Shown here piece by piece: positions 25,101 to 36,300 of a stretch of DNA of 64,000 bases (its first letter is position 1; every line of letters starts with the position of its first letter). Source of the stretch: Tomocerus qinae (lineage: Eukaryota; Arthropoda; Collembola; Entomobryomorpha; Tomoceridae); contig CM034549.1 of assembly GCA_020055645.1 (NCBI GenBank), positions 14,343,930 to 14,407,929 on the forward strand, in the 5' to 3' direction. Below the pieces are notes generated by a model. It ran no database searches, was not told the DNA's origin, and saw only the letters and a program-made list of their open reading frames with translations. Both the position numbers and the translations under genes were made by a program.

Positions 25101-25289
25101 ATCACTGCTTACTTGAGTTGCATTGTTGACAATGACCTCCTTCCTTGTCCAATTTATCCCGCCGATTTTCACATTTCTTTGAGTCGGTGGGAGTAGCCCG
25201 AATTCAGGTTTCATTCCTTGAAGCCGCCTACTTTTTTTAGTAGCATCAGCCGTCACGGTACCGTTGACATGAGCCATCTTGAATTGCAC
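19143..25289 (-). CDS. BEL/Pao gag-pol polyprotein (2048 residues)
   Basis: Single uninterrupted frame. In order: a charged coiled-coil segment (about 108-165), Gln-rich linker (about 260-310), DUF1759-type gag region (about 370-520, LPDFYGDPDKWPMF), two CX2CX4HX4C zinc knuckles (about 598 and 630), retropepsin with ALLDDAST (about 726), reverse transcriptase with YVDDYLD (about 1145), Pao-type region (SMFDPLGF, about 1260), RNase H (CDASEEA about 1335 and WSDSRTVLHWI), integrase zinc domain (HYHKQAGH, about 1648) and DDE core (GVDYFG about 1720, SDNGTNF about 1783, GGSWERLVK about 1829), then the C-terminal DUF5641-type domain (GDLPRNYWPRGK, about 1960). The protein packages, copies and integrates its own RNA. 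A second Met at residue 5 is an alternative start. The last eight codons lie in the 3' LTR. All catalytic motifs I looked for are present. Confidence 0.97.
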   Translation of the reverse strand: MQFKMAHVNGTVTADATKKSRRLQGMKPEFGLLPPTQRNVKIGGINWTRKEVIVNNATQVSSDTSSYIADDKSEHGSSSWLMKFSSKHSVKGSTRSLASHRRLQLEVDAKVMEERQKAEAEIQKAQAEYAKLELKLQMEAAQAELRRNLERIELQAKLEKAKLDEDDKRSQYLGSDDEEYQERILNTNVSTERVENANADTKSEEPLKTTKQHEVFNNSVKNSEAKSPVSRKRMTSPFIPVNTTKPQYHQREEDFQFKYQQPSGQQQQFKYQQQSSGEQQQPQSPSHQQQSNEVKSDHQYRDSTPSPSNESSVFRYDTKQPQKNMVEFSAEQLSLLFQAQDVARNYTLAERDTGGGEIKKFVARQTGVTALPDFYGDPDKWPMFISHYHETTKECGYNDFNNICRLRKSLKGKALEAVGEMLNHTDKLPLIMKSLEENFGQPTQIIKSLVLKVKKLPHIKEEKSESVVDFSHAVTNLVATIEALKRPSYMHNPTLLEDLVEKLPVSFKTKWGDELAEKSSDDITLKDFAAWMEKRAKVARLVKNSLPLDPKQQGKPEDERRKTESEKKKQPQRKEAVLATSEVLEAKESTSDKSTVKKCLCCGRKNHITPDCRVLAKNDVDYRRKWAAENRLCFSCFGNDHAMAQCEDKILCEIDGCKIFHHRSLHKPAQKSKESSTPKSKENSAPKSEETLPAKDAHTTLTVSKSNVLLKVLPVILRGPKGEMKVFALLDDASTITLLNSKVAESLGLTGPKRCLRISFADSSTVTEPQSKIVSVSIRGVKQTEKFIIDNVQTVKALHLRSQSLNMTELSKKWKHLENLPMDSYVSAVPMILIGEDHSHLKVSRQISEGPASSPIASYTRLGWTVHGADESVGCKNKQSHQIFHISHEDEDLNKIVKESFSTDSFGVKVVQHLPKSADELNAEKQIEENTKRIGNCWEVGLLWKKGEIRLPPSKVNAFNRLRIIKRKMSQDEEFARLYREKIQEYIDKGFVRKLSKQESQVVGPKTWYLPHFAVRNPNKPGKIRLVFDAAAKSYGVSLNDMLSSGPDYLTSLPGVLVRFREGQIGFSGDIRDMFHRVRVRQEDQCSQRFLWSPNLNDEDPDTYEMVVMTFGATCSPSLAQVVKNKNALEFSEEFPKALNAIVRKHYVDDYLDAADSESEAVEKIKQVREVHRRGGFDIRGWICSSPNVLRQLSAENITEHEEVKNLNLEGELPTERVLGLHWNPNGDYFFFACQFHKIQEEILSGQRRPTKREVLRVFMSMFDPLGFVVHFTIKARIFFQEIWRSGISWDDEVTDIQFVKWKGWLYEMKGITNMKIPRCYSRLLPSSTDIQLHIMCDASEEAFAAVAYLRVENNDAVETSLVMAKARVAPLKPMTVPKLELQAAVMASRLASTLKEELELKINEVHFWSDSRTVLHWIRSEARQYKPFVACRIGEILETTNIENWHWVPTKINVADEATRSSTASDFSCGSRWLKGPSFLLLPSNKWPSEMKGDEVVSDKESEDEIVHHVHSLIRKVILLPNVEVLNSWNRLRRSTGWLLRFLHNKFLHKLKNEKKLSGELSAVELLRAENLILRKCQADSFPQELDALMKKKAIPKSSKLLALSPSIDEDGILRARGRIRNTPEIDDYTKKPILLDPKHLITRLLVMHYHKQAGHSGQEFVLNELRQKYWILDARNAVRSAWNRCMTCNLFRLKPSFPEMAPLPVVRLTRPARPFTFVGVDYFGPMNVTINRHHEKRYGVLFTCLSVRAVHLEIAASLSTDSFIMALRRFIGRRGCPEKLYSDNGTNFRGAETELKRALDELDQDVIMSRLANRGIEWHFIAPYAPHMGGSWERLVKSVKISLKANLKEQAPKEETLQTLFVEAENVVNSRPLTRVSADPEDLECLTPNHFLLGTSGGAPIPGHHTSDDLYSRKQWRIAQVFANFFWKRWMKEYLPSLTKMTKWHTPVKPIKIGDLVFIADGDLPRNYWPRGKVVETISGQDGVVRVVKVKTSTGEFIRPVVKVCVLDMESSLDAEKAENCGDNDSGANKSGGLVAGGSVRHNDLV
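19168..19175 (-). other. Polypurine tract
   Basis: The minus strand reads GGGGGGAG directly against the start of the 3' LTR, the position and composition expected of the plus-strand primer in reverse transcription. A second purine run (GGGGGA) lies about 15 bases upstream. Confidence 0.8.
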
Positions 25290-25460
25290 TTAAAAACGAC
25301 GAAACTTTAACTTGCACTGACAGGTCTATTTTTTAATAGGACTGTTCAATCTGCTTACGAAGGACCGTAGGACCGTTCAATCTGCTTACGAAGGACCGTA
25401 GGACCGTTCAATCTGCTTACGAAGGACCGTAGGACCGTTCAATCTGCTTACGAAGGACCA
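25290..25460 (-). other. BEL/Pao leader with 31-bp tandem repeat
   Basis: Between the gag start and the 5' LTR the leader holds a tandem repeat of about four 31-base units (25345-25460). Each contains CGAAGGACC on the plus strand, at 25358, 25389, 25420 and 25451. The copy next to the LTR ends CCA and is the primer-binding site; the other three end CCG. Homogeneous copies imply recent expansion. Confidence 0.88.
25451..25460 (-). other. Primer-binding site, tRNA-Tyr type
   Basis: The minus strand reads TGGTCCTTCG immediately after the 5' LTR. This is complementary to the CCA-tailed 3' end of eukaryotic tRNA-Tyr, whose acceptor strand ends CGAAGGA as I recall it. The match is 10 bases; beyond that the sequence departs from the tRNA. 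Confidence 0.75.
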
Positions 25461-25861
25461 TGTGTGAGCTCGAAGGGTCGAGCGTGAATGTGAACTGACA
25501 CAAAAATGACGATGACGATGACGAAAACTATCAGTGCTAAGTTAATGGTGCAAAACGGATATTATTACGTGATTTTCTGGCGCAGACACTTATTTTTGAA
25601 GATAATCGATAGTACTATTTATTATCGTATAGCACATATTTAATTACAGTAGGAAGAATGAATAAATCAAAATTTTATAAATATAAATTAAAATAGTAGA
25701 ACGTAGAACACAAAGGAGTTTGCTTTAGCGTCTGCTCAGGCTGGACTGCAACTTGCAACTGTCGTTATGTTGTAATTTTATTATGGTTAAAGAACGTAGT
25801 TACTTATCCTAGTCGACGATTTTCTCACCGCCAAATTCAAACTAAATCGTTGTGGCGTACA
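25461..25861 (-). repeat. 5' LTR of the BEL/Pao element
   Basis: 401 bases, TG...CA, equal in length to the 3' LTR and one base different by eye. It should carry the element's promoter. Which TATA-like motif is used (for example the TTTATAAA run in the middle) cannot be told from sequence. Confidence 0.96.
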
Positions 25862-25866
25862 TGCAG

Positions 25867-27042
25867 ACTTCGCTCGGAGCAGTGTCATTACCACCGTGTT
25901 TAGTTATGATATGAGAAATTTTATGCGATTTAACTTTTTGCTGAAACAAATTGGCCTTCGACTAAATGTAGAGAAAAACGGTTTGTTTTTAAAAATTATC
26001 ATACCATTTCTTGGAAAAGCTAATCACGATGGGGTATGTGTACTTTAGTACCTAACGATGTTTTCCTTTACTTAATTTTTGGATTTTTTCACGGAGCTAC
26101 AATTTTTATGTTTGTTCAAATAAAGCTAGACCTAAGGTTCTGCTCTCTTTTCTCTCTTGCACGAATATTCCCTTACCTTCAAGATTAAGGATGTACACAT
26201 ATTCCGAAGAGTTATTATATGAAACGTTTATGCCATCATATTTATGTTGATTGACTCTTTAAAAAACGTATGAAAAAAGTGCAGTGTCAAGAGCAGATTG
26301 ATCTACTCATATGAGTCAAAGTAACAACATAAATTGTTACTGAAAACGTAGACATCTTTTTTACTATGCTTAAGTAATGCTTTGGCTGATGTAGAAATAA
26401 AGTTGGATTTTCGCTGCGTTTGCCATATATCTGTATGTAGGTTGCATGATGTCAAAAGATAAAGAATACAGCCTTTGTAAGTGCATGCTAAAAAAGCCCT
26501 GGTTCTGTCACCGAAATATATTTATGCCACACTTGGTCTCCCATGTAGAAGCAAGTTGTGAGATTTTCCTTATTTTTATAATGCTTTTGCATACAACATT
26601 TAGATGCTTGGGATTCGGGAAAATTTCCATGAGCTGCAAAATTCGAGCTTTCAATGTGTTTCTCGTTACTAGATTTTTTGTTAAAGGCTTTTCTAAGATT
26701 ACTGTCACTTCACTACCGGCTTTTTTTGCAGGGAGTTCTTATGTCGCTGTTGCTGCTACTTGCTGTGCATTTTGTATTGTAGTGACATGTACACTGCTAC
26801 TCTGTGTGCTCAAATGTAGTTTACAGATAAATTTATTGTTGATTTATGGTGAAAGCGAAATCTTACGACAATATTGCATTACTAGTGCCACAGAAATGTG
26901 TGCTGTGGCTTTGGCAGTTTCCTTTTGAGTTATACTCTTCTAAGTTACTTTTGAAGATTCAATTACCTAGAAAAATATCAATTGTGACTATAGGACGACT
27001 GATGTAGTTTACTAAATGTTTCTGTTTGAATGTTGTATACAG
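25867..27042. other. End of GPCR intron 1; one unexplained 160-codon frame
   Basis: AT-rich intron. A plus-strand frame of 160 codons (26446-26928) is longer than most random frames here and predicts Cys-rich hydrophobic segments (for example VAVAATCCAFCIVVTC), but it matches no family I know and ends 114 bases before exon 2. I do not call it a gene. Confidence 0.5.
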
Positions 27043-27313
27043 GCACTCCAACTTGGACTAGACCCAATGAATGTGGGACCAGGAAAAACTGCCCTGATTT
27101 GCACTGTCAAGACCGTGGTGATCGAACATTCCTTTGAGATTGCCACATTTGTCTTTTTTGTCGGCCCTATGATACTCATTACAGCATTGTATTGCCTCAT
27201 CGGTTTCACCCTCAGAAATGCAAGCCATGTCAAAGAGAGCAAAATCCGACTGAGGAAATCACTGAGTGGACACAAGAGAGAAGTTGGACAACAGCGAGTA
27301 CTCAAAATGCTAG
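27043..27313 (+). CDS. Pyrokinin/CAPA-type GPCR, exon 2 (residues 272-361)
   Basis: Follows a GTATACAG acceptor and continues phase 0 from exon 1 across an 18-kb intron. It encodes extracellular loop 2 with Cys291 (ICTVK), the clade-typical VVIEHSFEIATFVFF leading into TM5 (about 300-326, PMILITALY), the basic intracellular loop 3 and the start of TM6 (QQRVLKML). HSFE/HAFE followed by TF.FF.P is characteristic of pyrokinin/CAPA receptors (family knowledge). It ends with one base of the next codon before donor GTAAAA at 27314, so phase 1, which fits exon 3 exactly. Confidence 0.93.
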
Positions 27314-30300
27314 GTAAAAACTTCATTTCATCTTACTCACTAAAGTAATTATAAAAGACACGTATATCACATCAATTCTTGCTATTTCTTATCTTGCTTG
27401 GCAAGCAGATCCACAACCTACATGTGAAATGTGAAGTATTTATTTAGTACCCTTATAAAGAGAACGAAACTACTATAAATAGTAACAGTCAATGACCATT
27501 CTTTAATAAATTAGTTTTTTGAAGTCAGAAGTCATTTCTATTTATTAAGAAAATTTCTCAGAATTCTCATCAGTATTAACTGTGGCCTGCTTGACCAAAA
27601 ACTTCAGTATACCTATGATCTATATTTGTAAGTATTGATAACATTAGGGCAATAACAGATTTAATAGCAAAAATTCTTTCATCTACTGTCGTACGTGCGT
27701 GTGTGGGTGAAAAATGCAATATCAGCAAAAGATCAAATGAGGATTGCGGTAGTGAACTACTTATATTATGGTAGATTATTCTTGGTTTAAATCGTATTTG
27801 ACATTCTCGGAACCGGAACCATTAATTCTGTGGCAGAAATTGTAACATAGTCGTAGGGTCTATGTAGTTCTTGACTATTATTATTTGTGTCGTCTTCATT
27901 TTTTGAATTCTTAACTGTACTACATACACACAAAAATACTTCTCAACCCTTGTCGCGTAGTCTACTTCGATACAGACTTTGTACACGTATTGTCAGTAGG
28001 GCTCCTCTAAAGTTGACTTAACTTATTAGATTTCGTCTTTTCACAATCTTCCAATTTCATCTTACCGTGTCATATAATCTGAAACATCCTGGACTCTTAC
28101 GGAAACTTTAATGAAAGGCGAGGCGTAATAAGATTACAGCTGCGAATGTGCACAGGTCTCATCGAAAGAATGCTTAAGGACTTGAGAAATGGTTCAATGC
28201 AATTTAGCCAGTACTTTTTCACGGTTGTTAAAAAGTAACTGACAAGATGCTGTGTAGTGCTATTTGTCGAAATGAAACACCATCATCTACTTAATCTTAA
28301 TTGAATTGAAGAGCTGCTATAGTCCCTTGTGCCTGCACCAAACCATAACACAAAATCAATTATACACACTGGATAGGTACAGTACAAACAAAATGATACA
28401 ATTTACGTAGTTATTTTAGCATTGCAGTCTGACTGTTTACTGTAAATGAATCAGCTAACAATAACAATTTACCATGGCTGTGTCATCCTACCTCTACCAT
28501 CTGACTTTTACTACATATAAGTATGTGCATAGAAAGTCCCTATGTAATTTCGTCTTCTCTTTAGTATCGTTGTTCATTGTCAGTTTTATGTCTATTTTGC
28601 TACAATTCGAGTAAACATTGCGTCCTCAATGCATTACGGGTTAGGGCACACAGGGAGGTTCTTCAGTTTTTATGGCAGGATGAAACTGTTTGGCATTCAA
28701 ATGTATATGCAAATGCTCTATTTTTCCTGAAACTGACGTAGACAGAGACACATAGGTAAGTTTATACATCTTAAGCTGTTGAAAGGGTTAGTTACTATTT
28801 ATGGCATAATAATTTTGTATGTCTATGCAAATGTTACTGATATTACAACATGGATGCATTTACTTGTAATAAAAATGCTAATTTTCTCAAATGCTTCTAC
28901 CTATGTAATTCTCTAAGTGTAGCAGCTAAGCTTTAGTTTAGTAGTCTTCTGCATTTAATGGATTTAATGGGGTAGCTAATATTGGCATTCGTAATTGGTT
29001 TTGTAATTAAGAACTTAATGATTTTGTTCCAGAACTATCATTTATGGGCATAATTTTACAACCTACGGGCACATACATTACTAGTGCTAAAATCTTACAG
29101 CTAAAATCACTTAGATATATTTAAGTTATATTTGTGTAAATATAATGGTTTATAGTATGAATTGACACGCTTTTTTAAAACTGGCCCTGTGTAATGAATA
29201 TTCATTTGAAAACTATCGCACTGAAAAAGAATGACCAAGATTTACAAACCAAATCTTTATAGAAAAATGCTTTCTGAACATCATTAATTAATTATTCAGA
29301 TGGGCTCTGTGGTTTCCGTTCAGTAATCTTGAGTTCCTAGGTTCCTACGTTATTCATCATAATTGTCCACGTATTTAGTGCACGATATAGTATTTTTGAA
29401 ACATCACGACATTGTAACAAATTAAAGTTGTCTTCAAATGCTTGTACCTGGATAACGGGGAAACATCATACTTTAGTTCCAGTTTTTCCCAATGTTGGCA
29501 AACTAGAGACAATGACAAAAGCAAGAGATTTCTAGCCAGGTTAATTTGTTAGGATGGTCAGTATATTATGGTCACTGCCTTAACCGCGCCGCAGGATATG
29601 ATTGTCGAAGTTTGTACCGTCTCCGATGTAATTTAATTACCCGATCAATACAGTTCTGGGTTGCTCAGTAATTAAGTTTGATATTTTACACTTACGTACC
29701 ATATCCTTCTTAATTATTTACCCTCTGAAAGTCACAATTCTATACCATCCTAACTGCATTGAGCGTTTACTTAGTTTGTGTGACACATGTAACACAAATT
29801 CCATAGACGATTTCTGAGAATGACACAAGGTTTTCCTTCGGCGGTGGTAGACATGTCTAGGAACACATATTAAACATTCCAGTGTCTGCTGTAGCATTTT
29901 GATACAGAAGCTATAGGACATCTTCGGAGTAAATGTAATGTATTAAAGATACTTCAAATCATATTCCCGTAAGTATGTTCAGCTTTAGCAGTTCTAGTCT
30001 TTGTGTAATGTACTATCGCGAATAGTGGTCGCAAGGCGACTCAGAAGAATAAAAGGATTTTCTCTCCATCAATCAAATATTGATTTTGAGCTAGCAGAGT
30101 GTATATAGTATATGTAACAAGATCTATTGAAGTCTGTTGTTACACTTACTTGAATAATCAATCCTTCACCATAGAAGAGTTTAATATGTTTTCATATAGG
30201 TAGTTAGTTTAATATAGTAGTGCAGTGCTACGATGCTCCATATATACCATTGAGAATGGTGTATATTAGCAAAGGCCTGAGTTTCAGCATTGTAGGAAAC

Positions 30301-33300
30301 CCGATACTGTTAAAATCCCTAGAATTGATTAACAGTACTCTCAAGTTGTCGTGAGGGGTGGTCTGGGTCTGATAGTAGCAGACGCCCGCTTGAACTTCAA
30401 TCATCTCGGCATTTTACATGTATTTATTCACCATACTTATGGTTACATTGATATCTATTATTGCGGTGTGTGGGAATGTCCATGGCCTTGCAATGTAAGT
30501 AATATAAACATAGGCCAAACATAGTAAATAGTTATGTGGGTTTTAGAAATGTCTGTTGCTTTAAAGATTTTGTTGGAATTGGATAGAATGGGATTCGATA
30601 GTGGTTAGATAAGATCCGGAAAATACATAACATAGTTTGAATTATTTGTTGTTTACACCATTCAACATGGGCAGGAATGTTTTCTACACAACAAATTGCC
30701 ACTTAGCAATGTTCTTGAATGATATTTTGGTGGTTTACCCCCATCGTAGTCATTTTTGTAAGTATCAATTTCCCTCTCCTTGGAATTGATGATCGGAAAA
30801 GTGTGTGGGTTAGATCAGTAGCATTATAAATTGGCAGCTAGTAAAATAAAGTATTATTTTTCCGGTTGCAAAGGCTGTCAATACCATGTATGTGGTAAGT
30901 GCCTGTAGCATGTATCTCATGTTGTAATGAACCTTTAAATTAGGGCTTTGACCCAAGTTTCCATTGCATTTTAGAAGCAGAGAATTTTTTTGGAAGTCAT
31001 TAAAGACGCATGGTACTGTAGTACACAGCGATAAAGCAATCACCTACGCGGAGCCATTGGTATTTGCTTTCCTTTTCTTCCTACATTGGTTTTCAACACT
31101 TGTTCTCACTTATGGAGTTGGTACTTAACGAAGTAAAAGTAGAACGCGTAAGATAAAAGCCGTAATTGTTGCATGTCTCCACATTACACGGCCAATTACT
31201 TTATCCAATGTACATCACATATGCGGCAGCCGAGACTGAACGCTTCTATCTCACGAACAAATTGATTCCCATAAAGAAAGCCATCAATGAAAGAAAAGTA
31301 GTGCAATTCCAGAAATATGTGTGAGAGCATTCTTTCTTACGACCAGCATAAAGCTGTAGATACCAAACATTATTCAACAACATACTCTCCATTTTATCCG
31401 AGCGTATTACAAATATCAAATTTATCACCCATTGTTGCGTATCGTTGTGTAGAATAGATAAGTTTACAAATCCCAATTTTCCTTCGTCAAAAAATATGGA
31501 AAATAAAAAAACCTTTTGAAAATTCTGATGCTCTACTTATGAAAGACACTACTGATATGCGTGTAAAATTGATTTTTTAAGTTAATCTCCTTTATGCATA
31601 AAAGTTGTGATTGCCAGTCTGTGCCGCTAGTTATAACCGTTTGTTGCAGCTTAGAGTGCCTTGTAGGAACTACTTTACATAACAGTAAATTGAAAATAGC
31701 TTTCACGCTTTCAGTGTTGAGCTCCTAATATTATCTCTTCTACGACTACTTGTATTAACTCAGGAACAGACATCCTAATGCTGCAGCAAAAATTCTTGAA
31801 GTGAAGGCATGCTGGGCAGTCAGGCAAAGAGAGGCGAAGTGCCAAAGTATTTGCTATTGTTTCCTATCATCTCTAGTGCTTTCTAACGATAAGTAAAAAT
31901 GGTACACATACTCGAGACTCACCTTTTAGAAAAAGAATGTGTGCATAGCCAACATTACTTACCAGCAACAGGGCGCTAAAGATAGAAGGAGAGAATGTCC
32001 TTACAAAATTGACTGTCTATAAGCAGTTTCACTGTCACTGTCAATTTAATACAGTTCAATGTAAAAATATAAATCTGCACAGTGTCAATATATTTCCAGC
32101 CAAAGCAAGAACACTATAGTTTAGACCTCAAAATTTACTTTTACGTTGGCGTTGTTAGTTAAAACGTGATGATAAATACAATATTAGTATATACATCTTC
32201 TGCAAAGTGTAACTTAGGCTAAAGTCCAAACTCAAAGTTTCCTGAAGATGTTAGCTAGGAGACTAATGCAAACACCCACGTAAGAGTTTTCATCAAACAC
32301 TGTTAAATAGAGAAGAAAGGAAACATAAAGCTTTTAGAATAACAATACAACCGCACCAGGTACATACTCATTCAAACTTTCGCCAATTCAAGTTTCTTAC
32401 TTTACTTAGCATTTCTTAAAGCACAAGACATTTACTTTGTCTTAAACTTTTAATTTTTAGTAATTACACTTTTGCATACTAATACTATATACAATATCTA
32501 TTTATAGAATCATTAATATGTGCACAAAAAACATCTAAACAAATCTGGTTAATTATAAAGTTAATCGGCAGGTGTGATGCTGGTTAGGAGTGAAATCATA
32601 GCTAGTTATCTTGAATTTAATTGTAATTACAGTTGTTTTATACTCAGACTTTGCTTAATTATTTGACGAATATTGGGTTTCTACTTAACAAAACTATTTT
32701 TCAATATAAATTACAAAAATACATTCAAAGTTTGCTTTGGGTACAAATTTTGGTACTGATTCAAACGTTTTTCATTGACTAGGCCAATTCAATTCATTCA
32801 AATATAAGAGCGTAATATGTGTGTACATTTATGGAGGTACATGCTATACTTCTAGTTAGCTGCATGCATGAAAAGTGTGAACTTGAGAAGTATGAGGTAT
32901 AGTTTGAGCAAATGGTTCTGTGGTTATTAAGTTGCGTTTCACATGCTGACCTTGTATGTTTTGTATCATAACCAACAGACGATGTCATGCACCGTGAACT
33001 GTTTTATTTGGCTCCCGCATCCGAGAAACTTAACAATACCACTGGGCTCTTTAGCAGACAAGTTTATCATATGGATGAATGAAATTGTATAAACTTTACA
33101 CCTATCTGAAGCCTAAATAGCACTATACGTACATATTAGCATTTTAGATTAATACTTCACTCAAAATACAAACCGTTGCAAAATGACTTCAGGAAGGAAC
33201 AGACTTTCCCAGCTTTGGGGACGACTTCTTGACGAATATGCAATAACGAACAACATCTATAAATAGCATTTAATGATCGCTCGCATCTCTTACTGGGATT

Positions 33301-36300
33301 TTGTCTCAGTAGGTCAGATAACCATTTTTGTAAATTTAGCACTTCTTAACGAATTTCCTGAAATCTTCTGCACAAATTGGGCAATCAATTCAATCTATTT
33401 TCTGTCAGTAGTAAAGTCTTCTCCGCTCTACACGTGTAAATGTGTAACATAATAATTAAGATTATTAAGTAGCACAGTAATGTTTGTACATTGATAACTA
33501 AAAGTTTGTTTTTCGTGCAAGTGGACAATAATTCAATTAATCCAGTTTCCACACTCGTCTCATCTTCAGCTGGCTGTTTTTGGTTATTTTTGTACATAGT
33601 AAGAAATAGAACTCGTGTTAATTGTCTAATTGTCTTAGCTTTCATAATGCATTAAAGAAAAATTGTCATATACCATGGACGTAACCACAAGACCACAATA
33701 CGTTACTAATCCATATGACAGTACTATTCAGGAGATAAGAATAATAAGTAGGATTAAACTAAAAGCACGAACTTGTTAATCTTTCTTAGAGGATGAGAAA
33801 TAGTCTAATGTGACGAATTAAGTTATGCATCGAGTGCCTTATAGAAAGAAGAACGCTAAATGATATTCATATTTAAGTCATGAGACGGGATTGTCATATT
33901 TGATATATAGCGACTCCTTAGAAAAGAACAAAGGCATAACTCAATTCTAAACAATTATTGAAGCCCCTAGTTTGTGCTGTCTAGCGTATAATTAATTTAG
34001 TTGGCTTGTGTTACTAATCATTAATTGGATTTGTAAGTTGAGACTGTTTACATTTCATTATGGAAACCCCAGCAGAAAGATATGATTGAGATGATAAGTA
34101 TTTCCATAAAAGCAACTACTCTCGTTTGCCTCTAAGAGCATCCATTAATATTAACTCTGAATTTTAAGATTAAATTGACTACGAAGGTTATTTGAGCTGT
34201 AGCCATTTCTTTATACTTTGCTTGCAGCGCATTTACTCGCAGATATGGATTAGGTAGGTACGTTTATTCAGATATTTAAGACTAAGTAAATGTTTTCGTA
34301 AAAATGTGTCAACTACTGGCATTGTATCAACTTTCAATATAATACTTTTCGGGTTGATGCAGATTTGACCTTTTGACCTCTACTGACATATGAAATATCA
34401 TCTAGCATTGTTGACTAACACTTTAGGATTATAAACTATTGTTTCATAAGATAGCATTAAGTTGCATTTTAGGTCTTGGTGAAGGTTTATAATGATTTTT
34501 ACACTTAATAATAGATTTCAATGTTTCAATTATTTGGTAGTAATAGTTTCAGTGCAGTAATTGTAGAGTGAGTTACTGCAACATGGAAAGATAAGACTTA
34601 CGTAATATTATATTATGTTACTTCTCAAGTTTAAGCATGGAAGAGTAAAAGTTTTGAGGAAAACTTTGCCTTTAAGAGTTTCTTAACTTTCTAACTATCT
34701 CGTATGCTATAGGGGCTACCTATATGCATTTATTTCCACACCTTGGTCATCCTTTTCCTTTATATAAAACTAAATGTAATTACTATTTACGTAGGTACTT
34801 ACTAGCTTGCTACAAATTATATAACTAATTCTAGTTATATTAATATTGCAATGAGCTGTAGGGAAAAGGATCTTTTAGATACTAATCAGTGGTAATGGCC
34901 ATTGCACCAAACATATTGCTGTTGGTGGATTTGAGTGAATAATCTGTTTTCATGGCCAAACAAGCCAAGAGAACAAGCATACGAAGAACTAAGCAGATTT
35001 CCCCATTTATTTTGTAGATATTACTCTACAAGTTTTAATTAAAAATTACACTACCTCATTTAAATTAGGGTTAGTATAGTCATGCGTTTTTAAATGCATA
35101 ACGTAAGCTGCAGTAAATTCTGATGCAATTCAAGCGAGACATTGTAATTTTCTACCTAAATCAATATAGTCCTTATTTTTATATTGTATACATTATAGCT
35201 CTCCCAGTCTCCCAGACTAACACATATATACGAAATTCCCTAAGTAAAAGCATGCATTGATTTATGGTTTGTTTAGAAATAAAGTAGGAAAGACAAATGA
35301 TTATGATACATGGGATTGTAACTCGTTTATGAATAAGGACTGATTCTGGTGAAATTATTAATCATGAGGGAAAACGAAAGTAGTGCTACTGTTTATTCAG
35401 TTTTCTTTGACGATGCTTTTCTGATGAACGTCTGCTTTGTTGTCTACAAGATACGCAATAATTTCGAATGTTTGCTCTAATCTTAGTGATTTAGAATATT
35501 AATGCAATCGCATAGGATTCTCTTATGTTATAAATGATCGTTAGATATGCCTATGGTATGTTTACTTTGGCATTAGGTACCAGATCTAGATAATGATAAT
35601 TTCAACGAAATAATTTGTAATAAGTGTGAATATAAAATGTAGGCATGTAAAGTTACATTTACATTTGCGCATTTGTTAGCGCTTTGAGACATTCTTTGTA
35701 CTTTGTTTGTCGCGTGGCAAACAAGAGCAACCATACTTAAGAATACAGAAGGTTCTAGGAGCAGGTAAAATAAACATTCAGAAACTTCAGAAATGATAAA
35801 TCACTAGCGTGTTATAATATTGCAACTTCACTTTTGGGGCGATTATTTACACCACATAAAATGCAACCCACTTTTCACAGTCCATAACTTTTAATAATTT
35901 TATCCCTGCATTCTACTTACTACACATTTTCACGGTTAAAGTTGTAAATGATCTAAGTGTTAAAATTGTTACAGGAGTAACTTTACTTTGTTTGATATAT
36001 TCTAACTCTCTACTCTTGCTAACAAAACATGCAACATGGTAATACAGAACATTCTGTGTGCTGCATTATTAAAACACGTACACTTGTGTACCTACATTAA
36101 AAATTGTAAAACAGATCCTAAATAACATTGCCCTTCAATTAAGACATTATGGGATTTTCCACCTGTATGAAAACCACAGATAGAGCAGTCGAATGTGATA
36201 ACTGATACAGAAAGTGTACCCAAGTAAGTGTATTTGAAAATTACATGCACTGGCAGCGAGTGATAAACTCTTGTTTACTTAAATAATAGTTTCGCAATAA

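Larger units (their letters stand above)
18767..25861 (-). mobile_element. Complete BEL/Pao LTR retrotransposon, 7095 bp
   Basis: Full-length element read on the minus strand: 5' LTR 25461-25861, primer-binding site, repeat-bearing leader, a single gag-pol frame, polypurine tract, 3' LTR 18767-19167. It is flanked by the 5-base duplication TGCAG at 18762-18766 and 25862-25866. The LTRs start TG and end CA. By eye they differ at one position (19138 G versus 25832 C), and the frame is intact, so the insertion is young and possibly still mobile. It sits antisense in intron 1 of the receptor gene. No env frame was found. Confidence 0.97.
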
